The notes: a model not told the origin generated them from the letters alone. Positions 1-10,783 are shown, counted from the stretch's first letter. The stretch: DNA of 64,000 nt from Tenebrio molitor (GCF_963966145.1 NC_091048.1:7440001-7504000); one strand, 5' to 3'. Translations and numbers: made by a program.

Positions 1-9
1 ATTTTTATA

Positions 10-162
10 CAGTGAATTTTTTTATCAATGAACCATAGAGATTTACATGGTATAAAGTATGGTTTATTTCGCCTCAATTGCTAATTTCAAAATTATTTTT
101 CGGACATGAAATAAAGTTTATACCATGTCAATTCCTATGGTTCATTGATAAAAAATTCACTG
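10..162. mobile_element. Palindromic MITE, Tc1/mariner-like
   Basis: Both ends carry a long inverted repeat beginning CAGTGAATTTTTTTATCAAT and covering about 45 bp with few mismatches. It is flanked by TA on both sides (8-9 and 163-164), as expected for the Tc1/mariner superfamily. At 153 bp it has no coding capacity, so it must have been moved by another element's transposase. Confidence 0.8.
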
Positions 163-454
163 TATAGTTAGTTACAACTCGGGACACAGCAATTTGCTCT
201 ACTACTCATTATACTCTCACTTCTTGCAAATGAATTTACCGAAAAAACTTAATTTTTCAGTACTCTTATCAATGAATTGTCGTAAATTCATCGGAGTTAA
301 TCACATTTGCACATCACGTGACGTGAATACCAATAATCTCCTTCATTTTGATTATTCATTTTATCTTAATAAAAAAACTTAATTCAATTCAGCTAATAAG
401 TTAACACAACATTTATTGATTCTGAGGCGGTACGAAGTTCGCCGGGTCAACTAG
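163..454. other. Unassigned AT-rich stretch
   Basis: No convincing gene. The last 30 bases (ending ...CCGGGTCAACTAGTA) look like the 3' end of a non-LTR retrotransposon of RTE type, but this rests on memory of such tails and is weak. Confidence 0.3.
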
Positions 455-542
455 TATAAGATATAAGAAGACCGATAATCGGCGAGGTCTTTGTGCCCAA
501 AGCCACATCGTAGCGAAAAGAATATCATTTCTGAGATCGTAC
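455..542 (+). mobile_element. 5'-truncated 3' end of an R4-like non-LTR retrotransposon
   Basis: The 88 bases match, in reverse complement and almost without change, the 3' untranslated end (60,769-60,857) of the R4-like element in this window. Both copies stop at the same sequence, GAGATCGTAC, which marks the element's 3' terminus. A short, 3'-anchored copy is what target-primed reverse transcription with early arrest leaves behind. Confidence 0.75.
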
Positions 543-2884
543 TGTAGTGACCCAGTTTAAAATTTAAATTTTAAATTCCCGGTACCGCCACGAGAGCGCG
601 CCAAATGTGAAGATACTAGCGGCTAGACTAGGAACTAAGGGATGGGGTTGGTAATCCTGGGAAGTTGGCAACGCGGAGAGCGGAAATATAGCGGCGGTGA
701 AGCGGTCTCTCGCGCGCGTGGTTGAAGGGGGTAGGTCATTTTTGTTTGGTTTTTCGAAACGAACACACCTTGCGAAGAGCGATCCAATTTCTCAAATTTG
801 TAAGTTAAATCTGAACCAATTACACTACCGTTCCGAGTAGATATTTTGTGTCCCCGTGAAGAATCCGGCATTTTTTTTATCCACACCGGTAATTTATCCC
901 ACGTTCGTTGCCTTTTTGTTTTTGGTTTGAGACCAGGACCACGTGGTAAGTGTATGTTGTAAATATCATTTTGTTGCATGCTGTTTCTTTCGAGAAGCGC
1001 CCATTTGTTAATTTTAAGCGTTATCTCTAAGTTTTTTTTTCCGGGAGGCTCAATTTTTAGGCAATCCGTTAATTTCGAAAATTAGTAGCCGCGATTATTG
1101 TATTTGTGCCGTTTATAGTATTTAACATTACTAGCATGGTAAAAAGGGCTCGCCTTCGGCTCTCCAGTCATATCCTTCTGTCGCCAGTAAAACCCGTTAC
1201 CATGCGTGTATTGTTGAATATTTTATTTGTCCCTCACTTGTAAATACTTATACAAACTATTAAAAATTCCGGTATTTGAAAAAAAAATCGTATGAGCTTT
1301 ACACGTATTGCTTTGGAAACGCACATCACTCATGCCACGGTACAATCTGGCCAAAAGGGCATAATTTGGCTAGCTCGTTTGGTGGTGGTTAGGGCGCCAC
1401 CCGCGGTAGAGCTGGGTTCGATGAGGTACCTCCGCAGGTAGGGACTCAAACTAGGCCAGATGATGTTAAATTACTATAAAGTTAAAATATAAACAACGTA
1501 GTTGGAGAGGGGGGTCCTCGAACTTGGATTTATTAGTGAATTAGTTGTTACTAAGCGTTAAATTACTGATATGCACAATTAATGATTATAGATTAAACGC
1601 GGAGGTTGATAGCTATCAAGGCTCTTACAGAATTATTAGTATGTATAACGAAATGATTAGTCAGTAAAATATGAAAGGCTAGTAAGGTTGCTCTGAGGGA
1701 GCGGTTGGAAAAAGGGTAGTGACAAAGTTGAAATTATGGGAACTGTTTGATCATTTGCTTGCCGTTCCTCCTAGTACAGGTGAACTTAACTCCTCGGTTA
1801 TAGCGATTGCTGCAAGCCGTGGCGAGATTCGTAAGTCGGCAAGATAATCGAGATTATTGAGATTGTTGGAATTTGTTGGAATTGTCGACATAGTCGGGAT
1901 AGTCGGGATTTGTTGGACTGAGGTTGTTGGGATATTCTACAAAATAAAAAAAATCTGCTGTAAAGAGGCGATATCTAACATCATCCGCATATACCTCTTG
2001 GCAGAGAAAATACCCAACGGGTAGTTATCGACTGGGAAACCAGAATATTCGCTCTATTGTGCCCAAGACTGCTGGTGATGGTCAATGCCTAAAAGAGTAT
2101 CGTGAGGGCGCGGTGATTTTATGCGAGAGACAGATACCTCTAATGCCTATATCCGTAAGATCCTCCAAATGGAGCTGCAGGGTACAAGGCGTGGTAATTC
2201 TAAACAGACGGTATACCTTGACCCTTGAAGACTATGGTACTTTGGAAATCCCAATCTAATGGTAAAGTTTGCCCAAAATAACCACTTCAGATACGGCACA
2301 GGTTAGAGTATCTGTTTTCTGACAGGCAAGATTTTTTTAGAATAACAAATTAAAAAAAAAGAAAGGTCCGTTGCTAACCATGGATTTCTTGATGTTGCAA
2401 AAACCAAACGATAGAAAAAAAAATAGTGACAATGTTGCAAAAACCAAACGATAGAAAAAAAAAATAGTGACACTCATATGAGCACGGGTGTAAAATTTTG
2501 CTGGCTAGCCAGTAAAATTTTACATGCTAGCCAGTTAAGAGACGTTTTCAAGGTGCATACAGTGACTTGATAAACTGATGTTTACAAGTAGGGAACAAAT
2601 AAAAGCGTTTTATTTTATCGTTATTTAACTTTGCGCTTTGTTCTCTTTTATTTGCTCATTGTTTAATGTTGCATTTTGCTTTGCTTATTTTATCATTGTT
2701 AAATGTGGCGATTTATTTTGCTGAATTTTCTCATCGTTTAATGTTACCTACTCTTTGTTCGATTGAGTTAAATTCTGGTTTTTCTTTGTGTTGTTGCTAG
2801 ATTTCGGAAAAGCTAAAGTTAAAATGTTGTAAGTGCGATCCTATGGGGGCTAGGTGACATTCAGGAGGTCGGGGGCTTGTTTAG
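543..2884. other. Unassigned region without a recognisable gene
   Basis: A 114-codon open frame on the minus strand (635-979) is rich in K, R, P and S, resembles no family I recognise, and may be chance. A tRNA-like stretch near 1,380-1,425 is discussed under rejected items. Around 1,850-1,925 there are degenerate repeats of TTGTTGGAAT/ATAGTCGGGAT type. A small palindrome built on GCTAGCCAG lies at 2,498-2,537. Nothing else is supported. Confidence 0.5.
2393..2471. repeat. Direct tandem duplication, two copies of about 39 bp
   Basis: The unit ATGTTGCAAAAACCAAACGA followed by a poly-A run and ATAGTGACA occurs twice back to back, differing by one base in the A run. It looks like a recent slippage or unequal-exchange duplication. 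Confidence 0.8.
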
Positions 2885-2892
2885 TCAAAGTT

Positions 2893-4177
2893 TAGTCTCT
2901 TGCAAAGGATTTTTAGATATTTTTGAATAAGATGGAAAAAGACCATTAGGAATACATTCATTTATTCAAGTATTTTACCAGAAATTCACTTTGTATTTTT
3001 TTAAATTTTTATACCTATCTGTAGCAAATTAAGTAAAATTTGGTACAGTAAAAGTACAAGTGTACTAAAGTGTGAAATAAAGTTCCCCAAACTGTAAAAT
3101 AATAGTAACAACAACAAGAGTGTTAATGAGAGCAATTAATAACCGAGATAATAATTAATAGGGGCTATTAACGCCCTCCTCCGATACTTTAATAAACGAT
3201 CGACGTAAAAGTAGGTACTTTATTTCACGCTGTGAAAACAATGCCTGCTTTAGAACCATAATATTTATTAAAAAATTACTTCTTTTTTGTGGTAACGTAA
3301 AAATACCTTTAAATACCTCGAGCTAGAAATGCTAAACCAGTTTAGAGTTGAAGCTCTAGTTGTCAAGTTTTCAAAATGAAAGTTTTCTCCTCAATAATTT
3401 TTTTCGTGCCATTCATCATTCTTGTAGCAACCATATGTGCTGAAACAGTGGTTTTTGCAAAGACGAAGCAAAACTAGACGCAAGGCTGTCACCGTTTTAG
3501 AAGAAAAACTTAATTGAGGTTCCTGAGAGGTGTCCACGTGAAACGTACTATGCCGGCCAAAAAAATTTTGGCCGTCATTGTCTGTCAATTCAAAAAAAAA
3601 AATTGTAATCCGTACTTTATTGTCATCATGATTACCGTCTTGATTATTATCAACGTTATTTTTTGGGTGGTAAATTTCAAAACTCAAAATTATTTTTCAT
3701 TTCTACTACACAGAACGTTCACCTCGGGTTATCTATGTACGATTGCTTTAATTTTGTTTATTCATGTCAGATTTTTGGAATATCTGAGCTTCAAACAGTT
3801 TAAATTGATTGTCAAAATGACAAGAATCGAAAGTGGGGTTACGATTCCTAAAGATTTATTTACACTTTACTTGAATGTCAAGAAAGTGACGGCCAAAATT
3901 TTTTGGCCGCCATAATACATGTCCACTAGGACACTGTTCACCACCATTCTAAAATGTAAAAAAAGAAAGTGACAACATTAACACAGCACGCTAATCCCGT
4001 GTGTATTGTCACTTTTTCATTAGTATTTATACTTGGGCCAACCAACAGATACATATAGTAATAAAACCGCCCCCTAGTGCCCGCGTATTTTAAATAGCAG
4101 CTTCCAATTGGCTCATTCAAAACGTGCGCAGATTTTCGAAAGCCTGATGTGCATCCACAAAAATTACTTGGCGGCAT
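2893..4177 (-). repeat. Left outer arm block of the large inverted duplication
   Basis: Bases 2,893-3,390 recur in reverse orientation at 45,621-45,730, 46,555-46,629 and 51,793-52,115, where three later insertions split the copy. Bases 3,392-4,177 recur at 42,274-42,699. A same-orientation relative of 2,893-3,540 lies at 31,905-32,590, so the block is also a dispersed repeat. No coding frame is conserved between copies. Confidence 0.8.
3548..3915. mobile_element. TA-flanked MITE, Tc1/mariner-like, with empty site in the other arm
   Basis: Inverted ends contain the core GGCCAAAAAAATTTTGGCCG, itself nearly palindromic. TA lies directly outside both ends (3,546-3,547 and 3,916-3,917). The right-arm copy at about 42,530-42,550 reads straight through the junction with a single TA, which gives a natural empty site. 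The 133-codon open frame across it is fortuitous. Confidence 0.85.
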
Positions 4178-4634
4178 CATATATCTATTAACTAACTACT
4201 ATATGGGTAACGTCGTATCTTTACTTTGCTCGAGAGTGAAGCAAACATTGCCATGGGTGGGAGCAGTATAGAAACATCTTCTCAACTACTTTGTTAAGAG
4301 CAAGTATAATGTGCGCATGGCAGGAATTTAAATATAGGATGTTGCTGCTGCGCGCTGCGGATTGTGGGAAAAACAGCTCCACCCTCCACCAATCAGTTGC
4401 TCCAGAAAACCTGCCTGCGCATAAGTGGACTGCGTTTTGTATCTCGAGATCTTTGCTTCACTCTTGTATCAACGTTACCTACATAGCATGATACTAAGAC
4501 AACCAAGATATGCTCACGCGCATGATATCTTCTGTCTCTCTCCGTCTGGTGACGCAATCCCGTGACAAATTTTGCTCGGTCTTTGCTAAATACATGTGTT
4601 TTAGTTCGTTTTTTCCTGCGTTTACTGTGTTTTA

Positions 4635-4848
4635 CAGTTGGTAAAAAAAAACGGGAACTGTCAGAATAAAATTGACACATTTTTACAATTTTTCCATAGT
4701 GTGAAACCTTCTTACGAGAGATAGGTTAGAATTAACGCCAAAATTCAATGTCATTTTTTAAAATTATTTGATAGGTATTGTCAAGTAGACAATTAATTGA
4801 CAAACGGACAAAATCAAATTTACATTAGGAAAATTTTCGTTTTTCAGT
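4635..4848 (+). mobile_element. Truncated MITE of the 41,082 family
   Basis: The sequence from CAGTTGGT through ...GAAAATTTTCGTTT matches the complete 234-bp MITE at 41,082-41,315 but lacks the right inverted end. It sits inside the P-like element. Confidence 0.75.
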
Positions 4849-4922
4849 GTGAATATGTTATTTTTTATTATTTTGTTCATTTGTGATTGTGTTTTGGTTT
4901 CTTTGATATAGTTGGATAAACA

Positions 4923-5018
4923 ATGGTTTCCTGTGCAGTGACGGGTTGTACCAGTAACAATAATAAAAAAAGTAAACGCTATTTGTCTAGTTACCGATAC
5001 TTTAGTTTTCCAATTTGA
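4923..5018 (+). pseudogene. THAP zinc-finger start of a transposase, truncated
   Basis: Thirty-one codons open with Met-Val-Ser-Cys and a C-x4-C pair (Cys4, Cys9), then a basic run and the Phe-Ser-Phe-Pro motif that THAP domains place after the first cysteine pair. A stop follows at 5,016-5,018. In THAP proteins the later Trp and the C-x2-H pair complete the zinc site; neither is found downstream, so only the start of the DNA-binding domain remains. THAP domains recognise transposon ends in P-type transposases, which fits its place inside 4,487-6,325. Confidence 0.5.
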
Positions 5019-6351
5019 ATAATTTAGCAAGAAACGTCGACTTAAGGAGGTTGAGGCGTTACACAATAATAATGAAATAAATCTAATATTTTTTTTCAAT
5101 AGATTATTTCATTACATTACACACAAGGTCATTAGGAAGCTTATTAAGTAATAAATGCAATAAAACTGTTACATGTAATTTTCTACATGTTGAATGACAA
5201 ATATTTTTTCTAACAAATGAACAAATAATATTAGCAGTACAAATATTAACTATGTTAGACATTGATATTTCCCGATTATTTTAAAGTTTCTTCCAATTCG
5301 GTTAGGAAGCTTTTAATTAACGAAAAAAAAATTACACATGACTACGTTCATTTGAGTTATAGGCTATGATTTTTTAATATATTAAACTACACAGTTTAGA
5401 TGTTTCTATTTTTTTTAATTATTTACTTCAATAATTTTTCAAAAATCGTAAATTTTACTTTTCATATTTTTTCTTTAAGTTTGCACAAAACATCCAAAAG
5501 TTAATCCATCACCTTTAAATAATTAAATAAAATAAAATAATTGATTTATAATAATAAAAAAATGATTATCCGGCCTCAACCTCCTTAATTGATGAAGCAA
5601 AAAACCTATTTTTTAGATGTAAGATGTATTTTAAAATAAGAATTCTTAATAAAAATATTAAAGAAGTCTCCAACATGCAAAAGCGCAAAATGACAAAAAT
5701 TGCCAAATAAAAATATACCTATTTACAAAAATTATTTACAGTTACATTTTTTTATATTCCTTACATTATTTATCTATTCTGTACTGTGCAAATGAAAATA
5801 AAGTAGTAAATATTTCAAATACACAAAAATATCTTATATTACCGGTCGACTAAATTCATTTATTAAGATAAAAATTTGTTTTATTCTATAAATAACAGTT
5901 GAACCACAACGAAAGTTTCAGTAACTTTAATTAAAACAGAAATACATACATCAAAACACTGCCAAAGATATCGCCATACATCGTCCGCGACTCAAAAAAA
6001 ACCTCGTAACTCCCAAAACATCTCAACATGACATCGTTACACATTTGCGTTTTTTTTTTCTAGTAAGCAAAACTTGAAAATCAGTTTATTACCAATTACT
6101 TACATTATCTTTTTTAAAATAAATGTGTTAATAGTTGTTACTTTCATCCGATTATTAATAATAAACATACAATGACAAAAAGTTGTATCCTGTAAAAATT
6201 TGCGTACGGGAGTTACGAGATTTTCTTGAGTCGCTGAAGACATTCTTGTCACGCGGTGACGTCATGCGCGAGTTGGTTCAAAACTCGTCGCGTAACTGAT
6301 CATATCTGGTTGTCTTAGTATCATGCCTACATAGTAGTTAATAGATATATG

Positions 6352-6814
6352 GACGGCATCCGGCATCCCATTTGTTTTAACCTCGCTTCGCGAGGTTGAC
6401 CACGTGTTTATGTTTGTTTGTTTTCCTTGGCATTTTTCGATTTGTATTACAAAATAGTTTTTTTCAAGACATGAGAATGACAAATGGCAAAGAACCTGCT
6501 TCATTGTGAAACAGGCTTCGGCGTATATCGTTCAGACGCAACTAGGCCACATCCCCTTTTTTTATTACTATATCTGTTGTTTGGCCCAAGTACAGTCGCG
6601 AGCAATAAATTTTGGTCGTCAAGGTCATTCTTTGACGCAATCGAAAATGCTCAATTGTAAAACAGTCGTAAATATCATAACCTATCATCATGTTGCATGA
6701 CATGAATTGTCATTTTTTTCTCATTTTTTTGACACTTTGTTGACATGGGCATAATTAGGCTGGGAAATTTTTTAAATCTGTGACAATCTAACCAATCAAT
6801 TAAATTATTAGTTT
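6352..6814. other. Arm block plus unassigned sequence
   Basis: Bases 6,360-6,560 match 41,530-41,710 and 41,908-41,930 in reverse and contain the empty site of the solo LTR at 41,713. From about 6,590 a stretch starting ACAGTCGCGAGCAATAAATT resembles a mariner-type terminus but no partner end was found. No gene is seen. Confidence 0.5.
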
Positions 6815-6957
6815 AGGTTTGTGGTGAGATTCTTGAGGGAGCTCGAATGATCAAATGAATAATGATTAATTGTCCATGCGTGCATCCCTTTTATAGCCTG
6901 GCTGAGGATGGTCCGGCACGCTCCGACGGCGCGCAGCTGGTAATGATGGTAGGGGCC

Positions 6958-8227
6958 ACAGACCATCAACAGAATTAAGACTTTCAAAACCCGTATAAAA
7001 CATGGGAGACACTGACAACACTAGCGCTGCTCTAGCGTTAGGCCAAACTAAATTACCGAATTTACTCGTTAATCCAATCGGGAATTTCCGTTTAAAAAGA
7101 AGGTTGATTTGAATATTAATTAATAATGTCATCAGTAATTTTGAATTTTCTAATTTCTGTCAAGGTTTAGTCAATAAGTTTTATAAATTGTTCTTCAAAA
7201 TAAATTACTCCAAACCAGTATCTTGAGATAATTTTTCGTAATCTTTTTGTTTGGTAAGTTATCTTTTTCTTTTTGAAAAAGTACGAAATATGGTTTTTCA
7301 GATCGCAATTTTTATTTTATTTATTTGGATATGGGAAAAATGAAACCTAAATGCTTTGTAAACAACAAGATCGGCGATAAAAAATAAACATTTTAAATTT
7401 CAACAATTAGAAGAACAAAGGAAACGATGGATAGAAGCTTTAGGTAAATGTTGCACCACCCTTCAAAACAGATAATGCCTTTACTTGCGAGAAACATTTT
7501 AGCAACAATTTCTTTACTCAAAAAACAAAACTCCATAAATACGCCCTACCGTCGATTTTTCTTCGTGAAGACAAAACAAACTTCAATAAACAATGTTAGA
7601 CCAGCTAAACAAATTGAAAATTCTACGATTACTGAAAATCCCACTGTAGAGAATCTAATCCTTCCTGTTATGCCCAAGGCCCAAAATAGACACCCAACAA
7701 AATCTTCTAGTGTGTTGCAAGTACTTGAATGCAAGAAAGTTATTAGTCTTCCTGCAAAAGGTAGAAACATTTATTATATGGACCGATATCAGCAAAAAAC
7801 AATTTCAAAATTAAAAAATCTTTTGCACGATCCTAAAATTATCTCCAGAAATTTTAAAAGTTAACGCAAAATCAAATTATTGAACTAATTCGACCCTTCA
7901 ATTCAGTTTCACTCGCCTTTTAAACTAGCCCACTCATGCCCAAAAAATCCCAATTTACACACAAACTCGTTTAATGAACTACTAATTTGTTGTATATGTT
8001 AGAATTTGTATTAAAATGTTTAATACTTAATTAGTCGTTTTTATTTTTTTTAGATAAGTATCAATTTACATCAAATTGAAAAAAAATAGGCAACTAGGTA
8101 TACAGAAACTAGTCAGATATGCAACTTGTTATGCATTAGTTTGGCCTAACGCTCGGGCAGCGCCACTTGAGCGCGTCACCAAAAATGTAATCCCTCTTGA
8201 CAGTCTTACTATAGTTTAATTGTCTGT
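6958..8227 (+). mobile_element. THAP-bearing DNA transposon (probable P superfamily) inside an LTR
   Basis: It interrupts an LTR whose uninterrupted sequence is present at 10,486-10,783, so both edges are fixed: GGTAGGGGCC occurs at 6,948-6,957 and 8,228-8,237 (8-10 bp duplication depending on the exact tip). The tips are ACAGAC/GTCTGT, and a stronger subterminal inverted repeat of about 30 bp, centred on GCGTTAGGCCAAACTAA, lies at 7,022-7,052 and 8,136-8,165. It carries a decayed THAP-domain coding region. An 8-bp duplication plus THAP plus subterminal inverted repeats is the P-superfamily pattern. Confidence 0.65.
7336..7864 (+). pseudogene. P-like THAP transposase N-terminus, frameshifted
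   Basis: In three frames the segment shows the parts of a THAP domain in order: a start Met with the first Cys near 7,336, the helix Leu-Glu-Glu-Gln-Arg-Lys-Arg-Trp-Ile-Glu-Ala near 7,410-7,445 containing the conserved Trp, then Cys-Glu-Lys-His-Phe near 7,480-7,496, which is the C-x2-H pair. Stops and shifts separate them, so no protein is made. A 138-codon open frame at 7,448-7,864 overlaps in another frame and is probably not the authentic reading. The catalytic part of the transposase is absent. Confidence 0.6.
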
Positions 8228-8357
8228 GGTAGGGGCCCAGCGATTAGATTCTCGCTGGCGACGGTAGCGCTTCGAAAGGGTTAGTACGGGGCGCTTTGGT
8301 ACTACATCCGTGATTTATGTTACATCCTCCTCCTCAGGTCTAATAGAATCGGCCCGA

Positions 8358-9236
8358 TTATTGGACCTGATTCTTTCTGCCGCGCTTCTTGATGGGGTGA
8401 ATCGGTTTGGGCGCGGCGTCCTCAGATTCCAGATACGGGGTGAGTTGCGAGACGTGGTAGGTACCAAGGGGCTCTGCTGGTTTGTCTCGGGCAGCTAGGA
8501 CATAGCTCGTAGGGCCGTTCTGCTGGAGAACGATGTAGGGGCCGTCTCGTCGAGGGGCGAGCTTGCTCCTTTTCATGGGTCTCTCGAGTTTCCTTTCAGC
8601 TTTCGTGGAGTTGAAGAAGTCAGGGGGTGGCTTCAGGGCGATGAACCAAGGTAATGGTCGACAATCAATGATGACGACTATGCTGGTCTCTTTGACGTAG
8701 CTGCGAAATTTATTAATTGTCCATACATTGGCCAGTACTTCTCTTTCTCTGGTTGAGTAGTTTTTTTCCGTCTTGGTGAGAAAGCGGCTAGCGTACTCGA
8801 TGGGGCGCTCTTCGGACGCCTCCCCCTGGAGTAAGGCTGCGTAGGCGTAGGCGCTGCTATCCGTACGTAAGATAAATGGCTGGGTAGGATCAGCTGTCCG
8901 GAGGACAGGAGTGCTAGTGAGCTGCTTCTTTAACGTTTGGAAGGCTTCTAACATGGCGTGAATTTCTGTCTGGGTAGTCTGTCTCTTACCCGGAGTGAGT
9001 CGATACGGCGGAGAAGCTATCGGGGTGCTGTCTCCGGTGTCGATCTGATTCTCGGCGAAGGGGGTCGGAGGTCCAGTTTTCGCAAATAACTCAACGTGCT
9101 GGTCCAGCAGGGCGTTGAGTCGTTCTTTTTCGATCTTTGAGAGCGAGGCCCCTTCCACAGGGCGAAGGTGCAAAGTGGCTAGGTGGATTCTTATCGGGCT
9201 GTCGTACCCGGAACTAGATTCCATCTCGTAATCCAT
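8358..9236 (-). pseudogene. Ty3/gypsy Pol with RT core and integrase deleted
   Basis: The 292-codon frame joins three separate parts of a gypsy Pol: residues about 35-85 are the linker and first part of reverse transcriptase (LLDQHVELFAKTGPPTPFAE); residues about 95-185 are the RT end and RNase H-like region (FILRTDSSAYAYAALLQGE, REREVLANVW); residues about 215-275 are the GPY/F-type C-terminal module after integrase (DGPYIVLQQNGPTSYVL). The RT palm with its YxDD motif and the whole integrase core are missing, yet the joins keep one frame. Upstream in the same frame a TAA separates it from the protease. The product could not reverse transcribe or integrate. Confidence 0.8.
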
Positions 9237-9783
9237 CAGAGCATCGGCTGCATCTTACATAATGTAGTCACTACTACCTTCAGCCTGGTATACATTCCAG
9301 ATGCTTCGTCCGTCGTGTATAGCTGGTTGCGTGAATCTACTTATCGGAGGCTGATAGTCCCTAGCGTCGTTGTCGGCGCGGGTGGCTTTCACGATTACCT
9401 TTTGCGTTGGGTGGCCGGTTTCTAACAAGTGCTTGTCGAGACCGGCGCTGGCGACGCTGTAGCAGGCCGACGGTATCTACGATGGCGGACTCTTGTACAC
9501 CGGATATAGATACCGAGACTGTGGGACTTCGTCGTGGTACCATGGGGTTCACGTTCAGGGCGCAGAACCCATTGAGAGCTCTGGTCCCGGAGTCGGTTAC
9601 GTTGCAGATTGGACAATTTTTCCGGTGGATACCAGGACGTTGGCATCCGTAGCAGCAAACCTGTGTTGCACCAGCGGCGACCGGCGTCGTCGTCGGTCCA
9701 AGTCCCAGTCCAAGTCGTGTCATCCACTGCTGGAACATTTGGATGGCCATGGCGTCGTTCAGTCGCAGACTGCGACGTTGCAA
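9237..9783 (-). pseudogene. Ty3/gypsy Gag end and protease, frameshifted
   Basis: The 9,361-9,783 frame holds a zinc-knuckle-like CYGCQRPGIHRKNC (C-x2-C-x5-H-x3-C, slightly off the usual spacing), then a retropepsin start with Ala-Ile-Val-Asp-Thr. The expected Gly-Ala after Asp-Thr is lost to a one-base insertion near 9,465. The rest of the protease continues in the next frame (SVASAGLDKHLLETGHPTQK) to a stop at about 9,256. It lies upstream of the pol remnant on the same strand, as gag-pro should. Confidence 0.7.
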
Positions 9784-9830
9784 AGGGACGGGCTTTTGAT
9801 GGGGAATGGTGGCGATCGATTTTTGGATTG

Positions 9831-10425
9831 GTAGAGTAAGACCGGCTGGACCGTTGTCAGTGCCTTTCAGTGCTTAAACTCTGTCGTTCAATTTTGGACG
9901 ATGGAAATTCTTAGAGTAAGACCGGGTGGACCGTCTTCAGTGCCGTTCAGTGCTTACACTCTATCGTTCAATGTTTGGACGTCGGAGACTCTTAGAGTAA
10001 GACCGGGTGGACCGTTTTCAGTGCCGTTCAGTGCTTGAACTCTGTGTTGAGTCGTGGATTTTGGATTTTTAGAGTAAGACCGGGTGGACCGTCTTCAGTG
10101 CCTGTCAGTGCTTAAACTCTGTTGTTCAATGTTTGGACGTCGGAGACTCTTAGAGTAAGACCGGGTGGTCCGTTTTCAGTGCCTGTCAGTGCTTAAACTC
10201 TGCGTTGAGTCGTGGGTACTTTGGAAATGTTAGAGTAAGACCGGTTGGACCGTTTTCAGTGCCGTTCAGTGCTTAAACTCTGTCGTTCAATTTTTTGGAC
10301 GAAGGAGACTCTTAGAGTAAGACCGGGTGGACCGTCTTCAGTGCCTGTCAGTGCTTAAACTCTGTGTTGAGTCGTGGACTTTGAAATTTTTTGAGTAAGA
10401 CCGTGCTTGAACTCTGTTGCCCTGT
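9831..10425 (-). repeat. Tandem array of about eight 80-bp units in the gypsy leader
   Basis: Each unit carries TTAGAGTAAGACCGGGTGGA, then CCGTCTTCAGTGCC and GTGCTTAAACTCTG, followed by a variable linker with GTCGTGGA or TTCAATGTTTGGAC. Starts are near 9,833, 9,914, 9,993, 10,069, 10,153, 10,230, 10,313 and 10,392. The array lies between the 5' LTR and gag of the minus-strand element, where tandem repeats in other LTR elements can act as insulators or promoters; that role is not shown here. Confidence 0.85.
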
Positions 10426-10485
10426 TGGTGGGTCGTGGATTTTTGGCCCGAAGTTGGGTGTCACTTTTAACATCGGGCCCCAGGT

Positions 10486-10783
10486 TGTAGCGCCACTTTT
10501 AACATTGTTTGTGTTGTAAATAGTTTATTTACATAAAGGTAAACAAAGTTAAAAAAGGTTTGTGGTGACTCTTGAGGGAGCTCGAATGATCAAATGAATA
10601 ATGATTAATTGTCCATGCGTGCATCCCTTTTATAGCCTGGCTGGGGATGGTCCGGCACGCTCCGACGGCGCGCAGCTGGTAATGATGGTAGGGGCCCAGC
10701 GATTAGATTCTCGCTGGCGACGGTAGCGCTTCGAAAGGGTTAGTACGGGGCGCTTTGGTACTACATCCGTGATTTATGTTACA
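10486..10783 (-). mobile_element. Complete LTR of the Ty3/gypsy element
   Basis: The LTR begins TGTAGCGCC and ends TTATGTTACA on the plus strand, giving TG...CA ends. It recurs, interrupted, at 6,815-8,324, and its end recurs at 10,968-11,030. Just inside, on the minus strand after three bases, the sequence TGGGGCCCGATG is where a primer-binding site should be; I could not match it to a tRNA. Confidence 0.7.

Larger units (their letters stand above)
4487..6325 (+). mobile_element. THAP-bearing DNA transposon, probably P superfamily
   Basis: The inverted ends share CATGATACTAAGACAACC without mismatch. The sequence CCTACATAG is duplicated on both sides (4,478-4,486 and 6,326-6,334), so the target duplication is 8-9 bp. 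The ends begin CATGAT, as in the Drosophila P element, and the only coding trace is a THAP-like start at 4,923. Both point to the P superfamily, which normally makes 8-bp duplications; a Mutator-type 9-bp duplication is the alternative. The interior is AT-rich and otherwise non-coding, so this is a non-autonomous or decayed copy. It also holds a Tc1-type MITE remnant. Confidence 0.6.
4178..6351. mobile_element. MITE with 8-bp target duplication, split by a P-like element
   Basis: Termini read CATATATCTATTAACT... and the reverse complement at 6,335-6,351. The 8-bp flanks are GGCGGCAT and GACGGCAT (one difference). The uninterrupted relative, 328 bp, lies at 41,938-42,265. Only 4,178-4,486 and 6,335-6,351 belong to this MITE; the rest is the nested element 4,487-6,325 plus its target duplication. 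Confidence 0.75.
6815..8324 (-). mobile_element. 3' LTR of a Ty3/gypsy element, split by a P-like insertion
   Basis: Bases 6,815-6,957 and 8,228-8,324 together match the complete LTR at 10,486-10,783. The outer 75 or so bases are missing at 6,815. The element lies on the minus strand, so this is its downstream LTR. The break is the 1.27-kb insertion 6,958-8,227, with GGTAGGGG(CC) duplicated on both sides. Confidence 0.75.

Noticed and set aside
635..979. 114-codon minus-strand frame
   Set aside because: No recognisable domain, no conserved copy and no clear promoter; listed only within the unassigned stretch.
1375..1460. tRNA-like stretch (TGGTGGTTAGGGCG ... GGGTTCGATGAG)
   Set aside because: The A and B boxes only partly match, no cloverleaf folds by eye, and no repeat copy exists in the window, so neither a tRNA gene nor a SINE is supported.
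3514..3915. 133-codon plus-strand open frame with hydrophobic segments
   Set aside because: It spans the edge of a TA-flanked MITE and most of its codons are the MITE itself; the right arm lacks it. No motif is recognisable.
9407..9839. Several overlapping plus-strand frames of 76-113 codons
   Set aside because: They are shadows of the minus-strand gag-protease region in a GC-richer stretch.
9831..10425. Regular repeat array as a possible CRISPR array
   Set aside because: Units are 80 bp with related linkers, inside a retrotransposon leader in a eukaryotic genome; no cas genes.
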